From Owenia fusiformis (Eukaryota; Annelida; Polychaeta; Sabellida; Oweniidae), in assembly GCA_903813345.2 (NCBI GenBank), contig CAIIXF020000011.1:29196166-29260165 (forward strand): 64,000 nucleotides of DNA. Reading direction: 5' to 3'. The notes below the pieces were generated by a model. That model saw only the letters and a list, made by a program, of their open reading frames with translations, did no database searches and had not been told where the DNA came from. Positions 54,701 through 64,000 of the stretch are shown piece by piece (the stretch's first letter is position 1; each line of letters opens with the position of its first letter). Position numbers and translations under genes: made by a program.

Positions 54701-57344
54701 TAAAATAATGAAAAAAATGTTTGCAGATTTTCAAATAAATAATATTCCCCATTAAAGAACTTTGATATACATACAATCTTTAGACAAAAATAGAAAATAG
54801 AACAATATTTCAACACATCTTGGTGGTGACATGATAAATACTAGGGTTCAGATGATAAACAAAAACCACGGAGTTGCACAGTTTTTAGGGAAACTATGAA
54901 ACCATCGATGCTAAAGAAAATAGAAAATATACAAAATTTTTAAAATGCTCTTAATTTCTCATACCTTTTGAAGCATGTCACAAGATGATTGCCATGTGAC
55001 CCTCTGCAGGTGTACAAGACCAACACTGAACCACACTGAGATCAGCTCCTTAAGGGAGTTACTTAAAGTCCTAAGGTGTGGGTTATAGTGGCCAGGGCCT
55101 TGGCTTGAGATCAAGTTCTGGAAAGAAAATATTTGTTAACCATGAAGTTTATAACAAATTTTGTCCAAATTTTATTCTGAAAAATATACAAATATAGGGC
55201 TTTCATTTGATATTTTTGTACATTAAACCTATATTATATGCACGAAAAGAAATCAATTCGTAATTTCTTAACCACATGAATATTTGGAAAGGATAAATGA
55301 GTTAACCTTCACTCAAAAAATCTAAACCAAAAGATTATAAATCTGTACTTACAAGAATATCTGCTCTGATGTCTACTAGGAATTTCACACCACCCTCTAG
55401 GTGTCCTATTTGTTTGAATAATACTTGGTACTTTGGAATCAGAGACTGTCTCAGGCGATCTTCAATATTTAACAGAACATTTTGACCACGCTCCTGAAAT
55501 CAAATGATGTATTATTTAATTTTTATTCAGGGAAAGTTTTACATACAAAATATAGACAAGGCATTAACATGCATAATTGTCACCATCAAAAACCAACTGC
55601 CAAATTTTTTCACCAACTGATGAACACCATTCACAAAAAATTTGGAGTATGTCACCACTTCTGGTGATGACATAAAACATGCCCATGTAACAGATTAATG
55701 GATTGTTTATATCCTTTGCAGGAGTAAGTCTAGCTCCAGGCCCCTGCCAACAAGTCTGTGTGAGGTGTCTAGTCAAGTAGACGGGGGGGGGTCAAAGAGG
55801 TCCGTAACTAGACTATGCAGGACTAAATGTTGTCTACATTACAAGTAAATGTATAAACACTCCGAGCCAATCAGTCGCTCAGTCATGATCTCCGTAGTCT
55901 GTACTTTATGATATATAAGTTAATATATCAGCGACTGGCTCTGCAGAATCCTCTGATTGGCTGAATGTCAAAATCATTAATCATAACATAACCAGGCAAT
56001 TCCTGGAAATAATATATTGACATCAAAAGGCAGTTACTAAGCTAATAAAGTGGAATATCATCTGTCACTTTTGCTAGAGATAAAATATACAGCAAGCCGA
56101 AAGCAATTGTAATCTATAAGCTTGAAATATGTACTCAAGACAATCGGGATGCAGGCAAAACAAGAATACAGTAAAACCTGTGTACAGTGAACACCCATTG
56201 ACCAGTAGAAATGTCTTCACTGTAGGTAGGTGTTCACTAGAGAGTGGTGGTTTACTGTGTATAAACTTTTACATATTTTATCAACGTAAAAGTGTCTAAA
56301 TGTGCTTTGTTCCTTTTTTTCATGAAAACCTCTGATATTTATGTACACTTGTTTTATTACAAAGTTACCTGTGCAGATTTGAAGGACTGGGATAGATGGA
56401 GAATGTTCTTGTGATTGACACCAAAGTCCTCTCCTAATATACTGAGGAACTCCAGCCGATTCTCTGTCTCTAATTCTGTGTAGAAAGATACAAGCTGCTT
56501 GGTTTTAGCCTGAAATCAATGTAATAAGTATAAAACTATAATTTATGAAGGGACATCCAGACACTTACATTTTGGATTTGAAGAAAAATGATGAATTATG
56601 ATAACCAAATAATTCTGAAAATAATTATAATAAAAAACGTGCACATGGTAAATTACAATGCAATTTTATTTGCTCTTTGTTCTTGATTTTATTGTTCCTG
56701 GAAATATGCTATATGAGACTGCTTTAAAAGACATCCTTGTTTTACTCATATTTTGATACATGATACATACATATCAATGAGTAAAGAATTATGAGAGTTT
56801 AGAATAACCTACAAAAACTTTAACTAATAATAAACTACAAAATATTTTTGGCCCAAAAACGCCACTTTATAAAAAACACTATAACTTCTTTATTTACAAA
56901 CCTATATACATCATATTTTGCAGTTATATGGTGCCAGTGGTCCTGAGTAATATAATAATATAATAGGTCCTTCACAATGCATGGCTAGATTGCAACTTCC
57001 AAGTTTCATTTGGTATGCAAATTATGATTTTGGATCAAACATTCAAAAAAAGTTATAGCATTTTAAAAAACTGGCATTTTTGGCCCATCCTGTATATATA
57101 TAACAAAAAATATTTCTACGAAATTCCCATTAGAACATCTTACCTCAATGACATTAGAACTTGAGTCCTGGGCAGAAATGACATCAGATACAACTTGCCT
57201 CATTCTGTCCTTCAATTCAAACATTTTGCTATCAAGCCCTTGGGTTTCAGCCCCTTGTATTCCAGGCCCTTGTTTATCATGGCTACTCATTGCCAATTTC
57301 TGGAAGGCTAGAATGGGATTCGGTCGGTTGACTTGGTTCAGTGC
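48799..57344 (-). CDS. MLYCD: Malonyl-CoA decarboxylase (nine exons; 5' end incomplete)
   Basis: Converts malonyl-CoA to acetyl-CoA and CO2, relieving CPT1 inhibition; acts in mitochondria, peroxisomes and cytosol. Exons (minus): 57344-57144, 56509-56369, 55493-55353, 55117-54965, 54699-54535, 52837-52732, 50360-50199, 49624-49403, 49034-48799; 1527 nt, all GT-AG and in phase, 508 codons. Helical N-terminal domain, then the GNAT-fold catalytic domain with [10 protein letters not shown] (active-site Ser) and [18 protein letters not shown] (active-site His), as in human MLYCD. The C-terminus SQL is a peroxisomal PTS1 variant (human SKL). The first recognised exon begins in phase 0 without Met; its first 21 residues lack acidic residues, fitting part of a mitochondrial leader. 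A candidate first exon is 58775-58746 (MVAQCAIIHI, donor GTAAGA), unproven. Otherwise translation could start at the ATG 19 codons in, giving 490 aa. Confidence 0.95.
50361..50492 (-). repeat. 16-bp tandem array at the 3' splice site of a MLYCD exon
   Basis: About eight units of AAATATAGGATTATGT (plus strand) run up to the acceptor of the exon ending at 50360. On the transcribed strand the intron ends in CATAATCCTATATTT repeats and then TCAG. Each unit carries a pyrimidine-rich patch and a TAAT word resembling a branch point. Confidence 0.9.
50810..52690. mobile_element. Composite GTAGCCAGG element with 315-bp tandem core
   Basis: The left CCTCGTAGCCAGGTGGGG and right AACCCCCTTGGCAAATCCTGGCAGG are family ends. 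The core is at least four tandem units of about 308-319 bp; CCTTGATATAG starts at 51157, 51476, 51793 and 52101. Each holds a long C run, GCACCAAATAGC and AAAATTTTCTAGGAG. It fills most of the MLYCD intron and stops about 40 bp from the exon at 52732. Confidence 0.75.
53309..54525 (-). mobile_element. Pearl-like non-autonomous Helentron relative (HINE) in MLYCD
   Basis: Exact 12-bp inverted ends: ATGTCCCCACCA at 53309-53320 and TGGTGGGGACAT at 54514-54525. Read on the minus strand: terminal hairpin CCCCAC-CACATA-GTGTGGGG, a GTCCGTCC/GTCTGTCC microsatellite, then a tandem core of about four degenerate units of about 180-240 bp (CAAAATGGC, TTTACCCAGAATGCC, AAGACTTTACAGACAAGATT), and the right end GGTGGGGACATTTTGT. 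That right end differs at one base from the autonomous Helentron's GGTGGTGACATTTTGT, and the left end shares TTATGTC-CCACCA. It carries no coding sequence. Confidence 0.85.
55648..55680 (-). mobile_element. Solo Helentron/HINE terminal hairpin in MLYCD intron
   Basis: On the minus strand TTTTATGTCATCACCAGAAG followed by TGGTGACATACTCC, matching the left hairpin at 2160-2200. A second relic (TTTGTCACCACC..CGGCGGTTGG on minus) lies at about 58085-58150. Confidence 0.55.
56170..56262. mobile_element. TACAGTAAAACCTG MITE in MLYCD intron
   Basis: ACAGTAAAACCTGTGTACAG at the left, GGTGGTTTACTGT at the right, TA on both flanks, about 90 bp. Internally GTGAACACC and GGTGTTCAC form a second inverted pair. 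Confidence 0.7.
56849..57095. mobile_element. Foldback MITE in the first recognised MLYCD intron-exon interval
   Basis: TTGGCCCAAAAACGCCACTT..ACACTATAACTT faces AAGTTATAGCATTTT..CTGGCATTTTTGGCCCATCCTGTATA. Arms about 40 bp. The right end (CCCATCCTGTA) resembles mariner-type ends. It ends about 50 bp from the exon at 57144. Confidence 0.75.
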
Positions 57345-57384
57345 CTGAAAGTGAAGAATTGTTCCCTTTAATAATGGCACAGTA

Positions 57385-58150
57385 GGCCCGTAGCCAGGGT
57401 GGCGAGCAGAGGGAGCGGCTGCTCCCTCCCCCTGGTCAGAAATTCTTTTGAAATTATGCAGTTTTTCACCATTCTGAGCACTTTTTGCTAATAAAAATTG
57501 GCATATTTTGACCACTTTCGGTCTGAATTGTGAAAATGAGAATTTTGCACCCATTTGAGAAAAATCTTGTGGAGAACACTGGGTATGTCAATGCAATATT
57601 TGAAACCATTGTTTCAGTGAATCAACTCACTCAAGCCAATATTGTATCCTTGAGATATCCATCCTCTATTCAAAGATCAAGAATATCAGAAGGAGGTATG
57701 AGTTCTTGACACTTAGATGATGTGAGATGTGTGATAGCAATATATATTCATATTGTATTGTGGATACCAGTTACTTCTAGTTGATGCTGTTACTGTTAAA
57801 CTCTATGATATACTTGCAATATTTCAAGAAAAAATAGACAGATTGCAATAGCTCATTTAGTGAGCTAAAGTGTTAAACAAGGAATTCAATTCAGGCAAAA
57901 TGTCACCATCTGGCATTTGTTACGAATGCCAGGCCCATAGCCAGGGGGAGGGGGGGGCGTTTGGGGGTTTGAGCAAAAATTCTTTCAAAATCATCCATTT
58001 TTTGTCCATTTTTGGGCCAAAGTTGTCCAAAGTAGACCCCCTGGAACTTTTTAAAAAGTGAACCCCCCTTGGCAAATCCCGGCTGAAACGCCGACCTCCA
58101 AACACCAACCGCCGAAAGTTGAAGACTAAAACGTCAGAGGTGGTGACAAA
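57385..58150. repeat. Two GTAGCCAGG-family fragments upstream of MLYCD
   Basis: GGCCCGTAGCCAGGGTGG at about 57387 and GGCCCATAGCCAGGGGG at about 57930 each lead into TCTTTYRAAATYATSCA and a C run, as at 50810. They interrupt the region where the first MLYCD exon is expected. The stretch between (57560-57930) has no gene. Confidence 0.6.
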
Positions 58151-61100
58151 TAATCAAAAGTTAATCTTTCCTCAATATTATGATTTCTATAAATGTTGAC
58201 AATAGTCAAAATTAACTTGACAGGGATAAGAGATCACCATTATTGTCAAACCTTAAGTCTTTTCTAGGAAATCTACTCAAGCTTAAAGCATATAATCTAT
58301 GAATATTGTGATGACACTGTGACATAGACTTTAAAAAGAGAAGCATCCCATTATCGTGACTGTGATTTGCGTCATAGGAAGAGCATAAAAACATGATGAG
58401 CCAACGTGCATTATTAATTGATTTTGAGGAAAACTTGAAAATGAGATGCTTTAAATAGTAGGAACGTATAGACTGGTTGATATCAGGCTAAAATGATGCC
58501 CTTACCATCTTTATCAAAATGGTAGGCGTAAATCATATTAATTTTTTTGGTCTATTAATTTCCACCTTAAAATCATGAGTGTCTGCTTTAAAATTCTGGC
58601 CATGTCAAGATTTCTTGCTACCAAGAAAATGCTTCCTATCCTTTGTGGAAATGCCAAAATCATATGGAAGCTTCCATTGCAGGCCTCCTAGACTTAAACT
58701 CATGAAGTCATCAGTTCCGACTTTCCACCTGAACAACGTTCTTACAATGTGAATAATCGCGCATTGAGCTACCATATTGCGAACTACACAGCTGATGACT
58801 GCGTGAGTGGAAATTTAACAGGCATGCATTGTTTGAGGTACAGTGGCATGAACTGATTGATAAGACTATGAAATTTTCAAGGAATTCACGCCACAACACC
58901 CATAGTGGTTTGTATGATTGTTACATTCAGCATAAGATAAGGAGAATATCTTAGATAAAATCTTAGGAAATGAATTAATATACTGAATTTCAATGAATTT
59001 CAAGCAATTCATGTCACTGTACTCTTAAGCTTCAGAAGGATCCAGGTGAAGGAAGTTAATATATACAGAATTTCACTGAATGAAAATGAGCGAAGAAAGA
59101 TTTACTTCCAGTTTTCTATTTATGTTCAAATCAATATCAGAATTGGCCTAAAACCATGCCAGTCACCAAGAACCAGTATTGGTCCCTGGGCCTAATATAC
59201 ATGTAAGGTAGTAAATAGTACATATTCTACAGGGTAACACAAAAAAGGAACCCTCTATTTTTAATTATCATGGAATCTTCATGAATTTTCATGTGTAAAT
59301 AGTGTTCAACACAGAAAAACAATCATTATGGTATACAACATAGCATAACTGGAATTATATTTTCTATCAAAGCATTCTATCAGGCTAAATCACTAAAAAA
59401 TGCAAGATTGGGAATGTGTCTCTCTCAATATTTACCAAACAGGTTGCCATGCATACTTTACAAAGATTTTCAATAATAGTAGGCAACTAAGACATACTAA
59501 ATTATAATTTTTATGAAAGCAATAAAAAAAGACATGATTAAATGGTAAAGACAGAAATCCCAAATTCAAAAATTTACATTAAACTTGAATGTTCTTAGAC
59601 AATATTACATTAGGGGATAGAAAACCTCTATGTCTTAAATCCCAGAGTCATTAACAATGATTGAGTACTCTATCTACACAATTAAATTCATAAAGATGCC
59701 ATCATAAATGAGAAAGTTATTCCAAAATTAGAGAGTTGCATTTTAGTATATACATGTAATTATCCAAGATTTATTTCTTTAAATAAAATAAACTTTTGAA
59801 TGCATTAATGTACAGGGATGGGCAGCCAAGACAAAGTAATGATCATAACTTGCATTTCTGTGGTTCAGAACTTCAGCATATCTTTCTCAAATAATATGTG
59901 TAAAGAAAATGTTAACATGCAGACTGCCATATAAGGAAATTAGGATATTTGTCATCTAATTGTCACGTGAGGTTTTCTTGTAAACAACATTTTTAATGTT
60001 TAATCGTAAAAAGCACCTTTGGTCAACAGTTTAAGATTAGAAATGCTTTAAATATAACCTTTAAACCATTTAAGTATAAAAAGTTTATTCTTTAAGCAGA
60101 CTAATATATTATTTGACCATCCTAGTGGAAAAATCTTTCAAATCCTTTGCACAGATCTTTTAGAAAATCTGAATTTTTATACATTAATTGATTCTGAAAT
60201 AATATAAGGTTCTCACTTTTACTTGTTGGCATGGTGGTATAATATTTTTGTCAATATACATAAGAATAACAATATTAATATAGAGAGAGGTTTTGACGTC
60301 AATAAATTTCCAATATTATAAATTGAATTTCCAACGCAAAACAAAAGCATATTGGTTAAAAGCCCATACTTAAGACTTTACAGAAGATAATCATCTAAAT
60401 CATAAAATGTGATTTTCCCCAACCTTTTGACAATTCATGACACATATATACAATATTATTAAAAATAAAGAGCCAAAACCTCAAATATCTATGAAATAAC
60501 TCAATAGAAAATGGCAATGTCAAGAGCATGGAAATTCCATCTAATATTATAAAGCAGCTATGTGTCACTCAAACATATATTTTGAGTTATTGTAAAAGAT
60601 AAAAGATTTCAGAATGGTTGCTAGATTCCTAAAATATCAGATGATGAAATCATTTTATGTAAAAAATGATATTTTGCAGTAAAACCATTAGAACATTGAA
60701 AAATTTAACTGACCATAATCTACAATGATTAATAATATTTTGCATAAAATCAATACAAAACATTGAATAAATATATGTCATTTCATGCTTGATTTTCAAT
60801 ATGAATTTCATTCCAGAGTAATATGATATTGACCGAGGGAAATATGATATTGACCGAACGAGCATTGCGAGTGAGTGTCCTCAGGGATTTTGTTCATGGT
60901 GCTGAGGAGAAAGCAGGCCGTTCTTCAACTGTCCCGCAATTTGCATATTTGTCACCCATTTGTTGAAGAGATTGAAATCACGCCTGTTTTTTTGGCGTGA
61001 CAGAATGTCAAGCAAATATGCATTTTTTCAAATCATTGTGAAGCAAAAATGTTTCAGTTCAAGCAAAAAAACGAATGCCGAAATAATCGAACACAGTTAT

Positions 61101-61221
61101 TCGGAAGTTTCACGCGACGCATTTGCTTTGTTTTATCTTGTTCCTACCTGGAGGGAGATGCCCAAGAATGAATATTATGTTAAAATCAAGATAATAGCGA
61201 ACCAAAACTACAATTTTTTAC
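58151..61221. other. Intergenic or intronic, no gene assigned
   Basis: No recognisable coding exon apart from the weak MLYCD first-exon candidate at 58746-58775 (minus). A hairpin ATCACGCC..GGCGTGAC is at about 60975-61000. The final exon(s) of the gene at 61222-62591 should lie here but I could not identify them. Confidence 0.4.
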
Positions 61222-62591
61222 CTTTTTTAGTGTGATGAATCCTCCCCTTGTCTCATCTTTTATTACTTCTTTTCTATATGATACAGATGATTCTGTAGTC
61301 GAGTCTCTATGATTTTTTCCTCTTTGATTCCTTCCAGACCTTCTCACATTTTGTTTCTTAGTGTCAATATCTTTATTCACTTTAATATTTGATTCTATTT
61401 GATGTTTTCCAGTTTCAATATCATTTGTTTGTTTGTTTGTTGTTGGATTGGGCCATGCGATACCACATTGATGTAGCCAGCTGTTGCGTGGAATAACACT
61501 TTCGGGAATATATAAACGAGGCATTGGAAATGATAATGGTTTTGGAATTGTGAGATCCAACGCACCATTCGTATCACATATCTCAGAATTATAATGTTCA
61601 ACAGGAGCTACAACTTGAAGGAATCCATTTTTGTTGCTATATTGACTAACAAATCCATTGGTATGGTAACCATTTTTGGGAGATGATCTGTTTGAGAAAT
61701 TATGATACTCATCCAAGTCCACAAACTGATTATTGTTATTCAAACCTTGTGGTGATGGTGTTGTAAAGTCACGAAGCTGCTCAATTGAAGGAATCACATT
61801 TTGTGAAACGTCAAAATTTGAATTCAAAGATGGAGTATTTAAGGCTCTAGTGTTTTCTATGCTCTCCAAACTATCACTACTTTCATCTTTTATTTGTGCA
61901 CTATAACATACATCGTCATGTTCATCTGAGACCTTATTTCCTTCAATATTATTTTGCTGTTCTTCTGCATTTGGTTCAACATCATCAAGTTTGGTATGCT
62001 TTATTTTCTTTCCAGTTTTAGCACTAACTCCAAAATTACTATTTTTTCTTTTTCTGCTTCCACTATATTTAGTGTTCTCATCCAGTAATATCTGTCTAAC
62101 AATTTTAGACTTACTTTTCTCAAACTCAAGATCATTAGGGCTTAAATCTGGTTCATGTCCAGAATTTTCAAATTTATCCATGATTTCCTCTTTGATGTGA
62201 TCCATTATTTTATAACTGATGTCAGTATCTGAAGAATTTCCAGAGTTTGGTTTCGTCTCTTGTCTGGCATCAATGTCCCTGGGTGACAAATTTAATGGTA
62301 CATCTGCATCAACATTATCATCAGACTTTGCTCCATCACTGCTAGAGTTTGACAAAGTGTCATCAGTTTCATTAAGTTGTGTTGGAGTTTCAACAATCAC
62401 CAACGAGTTTTCATCTGATTCCTCATTGTCCAAAATCTCATCAATGTCTTCCTTTTTTACTTCCATATTATGATCGTTGATTACAAAACCATTAATTTTT
62501 TTTCTGTGGGCTGGTAGGTTTAGTTGATCAATTGAATTAACAAATACAGCTGAGCATTTATTATGAACAATTCTCTTGTGAATTTCACATC
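61222..62591 (-). CDS. Large exon of an unrecognised nuclear, probably C2H2-type regulatory protein (partial)
   Basis: About 456 codons open on the minus strand, from an acceptor (TATAGCAG, phase 1) to a donor (AAAAAAG then GTAAAA at 61221-61220, phase 0). No ATG start belongs to this frame at its 5' edge, so it is an internal exon. It opens with CEIHKRIVHNKC, which fits the second half (H-x4-H) of a C2H2 finger split by an intron. The rest is low-complexity and acidic, with basic patches (SGSRKRKNS, KTGKKIKH, RRSGRNQRGK) suited to nuclear localisation, and two CtBP-type motifs, VPLNLSPR and ALDLTIPKP. I infer a transcriptional regulator that may recruit CtBP. Neighbouring exons lie beyond 64000 or in the unassigned stretch below 61222. 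Confidence 0.55.
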
Positions 62592-64000
62592 CTGCTATAC
62601 TCAACCACAAATATCAACTAATGTCATTGTGAAAAATGTTAGACTTTACATACATGAAATAAATCATTTTTCTCATTTACACAAAAAACCTCTTCATCTG
62701 TAAATTCAAAATAATAGTTTTTCATACAAATTTTTACTACTAAGTTATTTCTACAAATATCGTTCAACACTGTTATTTCTACGAAAAATAGATCTACTTA
62801 AAGGTTTAATCTTGTTCATGATAACCTTTATTTTTGCTGTACTAGTATGTGACAATGTAGACAAACATGAACTAGTGATAAAAATTGTCAGCGTGTCCTC
62901 TATGAAGAATTAATATCTGAGATAAACAACCTCATTGGTTGAAATATCCTGACGAATAGCTTTAAGTGTCATTTTACATAGAACACAATCCTTGTGATTC
63001 TCAGAAAGGTAAATCAGGAACTTATCGATTTCTAGGAACTGGCCGATGAAACCTATTAAAAAGGAAGCTGTCCCAGTTCAACTTTATCTTAAAGCACTTA
63101 AACACAACAAACACTTAATAAAGGCTAAAAAGGAAGGAGTTGGATATAAAGGATTTAGGTGTAAAGATAACACCATCAGATAATCTGACATTATCATGGA
63201 TATTTAACGAAGTATGAATCACTTTTCAGATTACTTGTGATTTTTTTTAACCTAGCAATACCATGGATTTCTAACAATCAAAACAAAATATGTTAGGTCA
63301 TTGTGTACTTCCTCATTGAATATTAATAGTGAAAACAAATACAATTGATGTTGCAAGCAATAAGTAAAAAAACAATAATCTTCATGATTATAAAAAACAA
63401 TTCTGATTGGCTGCTTGCTACTTCCCTTTAGATAAGAAAAAGTTACTTCTTATAAGCCCTTAAGCATAACTGTGAATTGTGAGATTGCTTTTTGTAAATA
63501 TCCAATGTCTAGAAACATAAGGAAGGTATTTACCCTGTAATATAGCTCTCATTGACTTATTTTCAATGATCCAAATTTCAAATAAAGGTATTAGTTAATG
63601 TTTTTTTAGTAAAACATAAGTAAGCCAGACAAGTAATGTAAAAAGACAAAAAAGTAATTACTTCTAAGGGGAATGCCTATGTATCTTTCACAAGTTACAC
63701 TCCAAGAAAAAGAATAAAATGTTTGTTTTACTTCTCACTGATATATTTTACATTCTGTAACAAAAAATACAAAAATGTGTATGAAGACCACAGGGATGTT
63801 TCAGGATAATCAATCGGGTACCAGATAACAAAAACAATAGGAATATTACCTACCGGTATATATTAAAATCTACTTTCTGGCATATCTTAACATGACATTA
63901 ATTCATGTTATTTACTCAATACTGATAAATTTATGGTAAAATCACTCATTGTATTTTGAAATTTTAGAATCTCCTATTCAACACCATTGGGTTTTGACTT
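62592..64000. other. Probable intron upstream of the regulatory-protein exon
   Basis: AT-rich, no coding-like segment or obvious repeat. Expected to be intron of the minus-strand gene at 61222-62591, whose 5' exons should lie beyond the window. Confidence 0.4.

Noticed and set aside
57063-57554. A 163-codon minus-strand frame that would extend MLYCD upstream to a Met
   Set aside because: Its upstream part is translated GTAGCCAGG-family repeat; a good acceptor (TTCACTTTCAG) at 57345 shows the exon begins at 57344.
60960-61235. 91-codon plus-strand frame (MLKRLKSRLFFWRD...)
   Set aside because: No recognisable domain, overlaps the 3' end of the minus-strand exon and lacks splice context; kept as unassigned sequence.

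Overview
The window is nuclear DNA of a non-vertebrate animal, most likely a marine invertebrate. It is AT-rich and intron-dense, with GT-AG introns of about 0.3 to 5 kb, and it is crowded with DNA transposons and their short derivatives. The repeat types (an intact Helentron, pearl/DINE-like elements with tandem cores and a GTCC microsatellite, hAT and mariner-like MITEs, foldback elements) are usual in molluscs and other marine invertebrates. The phylum cannot be fixed from the sequence alone.

Layout: 1-1369 has no gene. 1370-14076 is a nested transposon block: an autonomous Helentron (termini 2166 and 14002, one 7.3 kb open frame at 5531-12793) appears to sit inside an older pearl-like element whose ends are an exact 12-bp inverted pair at 1370 and 14065. 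15.7-17.1 kb is a decayed mariner-like element holding a palindrome and a 20-bp array. SOD1 (Cu/Zn superoxide dismutase, minus strand, five exons, 155 aa, complete) runs from 23941 to 17896; its introns hold a hAT MITE, a 5-bp-TSD element carrying an exon-like open frame, and foldbacks. 24-29 kb is intergenic and rich in MITEs. TMEM181 (plus strand, fourteen exons, 529 aa, complete) runs from 29771 to 43507. MLYCD (malonyl-CoA decarboxylase, minus strand, nine recognised exons, C-terminus -SQL) runs from 57344 to 48799, convergent with TMEM181; its first coding exon is not firmly identified. 61222-62591 is one large minus-strand exon of an unrecognised nuclear, probably C2H2-type regulatory protein with CtBP-type motifs.

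The three recognised genes are single-copy housekeeping genes (cytosolic antioxidant defence, a secretory-pathway 7TM protein, peroxisomal/mitochondrial malonyl-CoA turnover). They form no shared pathway. All exon junctions given for SOD1, TMEM181 and MLYCD keep the reading frame across every splice, checked by exon length and phase.

The most unusual signals: (1) the Helentron nested in a second element, with an in-frame 34-residue minisatellite and a peptidase-like domain in its protein, and a non-autonomous relative with the same ends inside MLYCD; (2) about 20 tandem copies of a 50-bp unit that duplicate the splice acceptor and start of TMEM181 exon 3, most followed in frame by a stop; (3) repeats placed exactly at other control points: a hairpin-ended element 8-9 nt from a MLYCD 5' splice site, a 16-bp array against a MLYCD 3' splice site, and a MITE 88 bp upstream of the SOD1 start codon.
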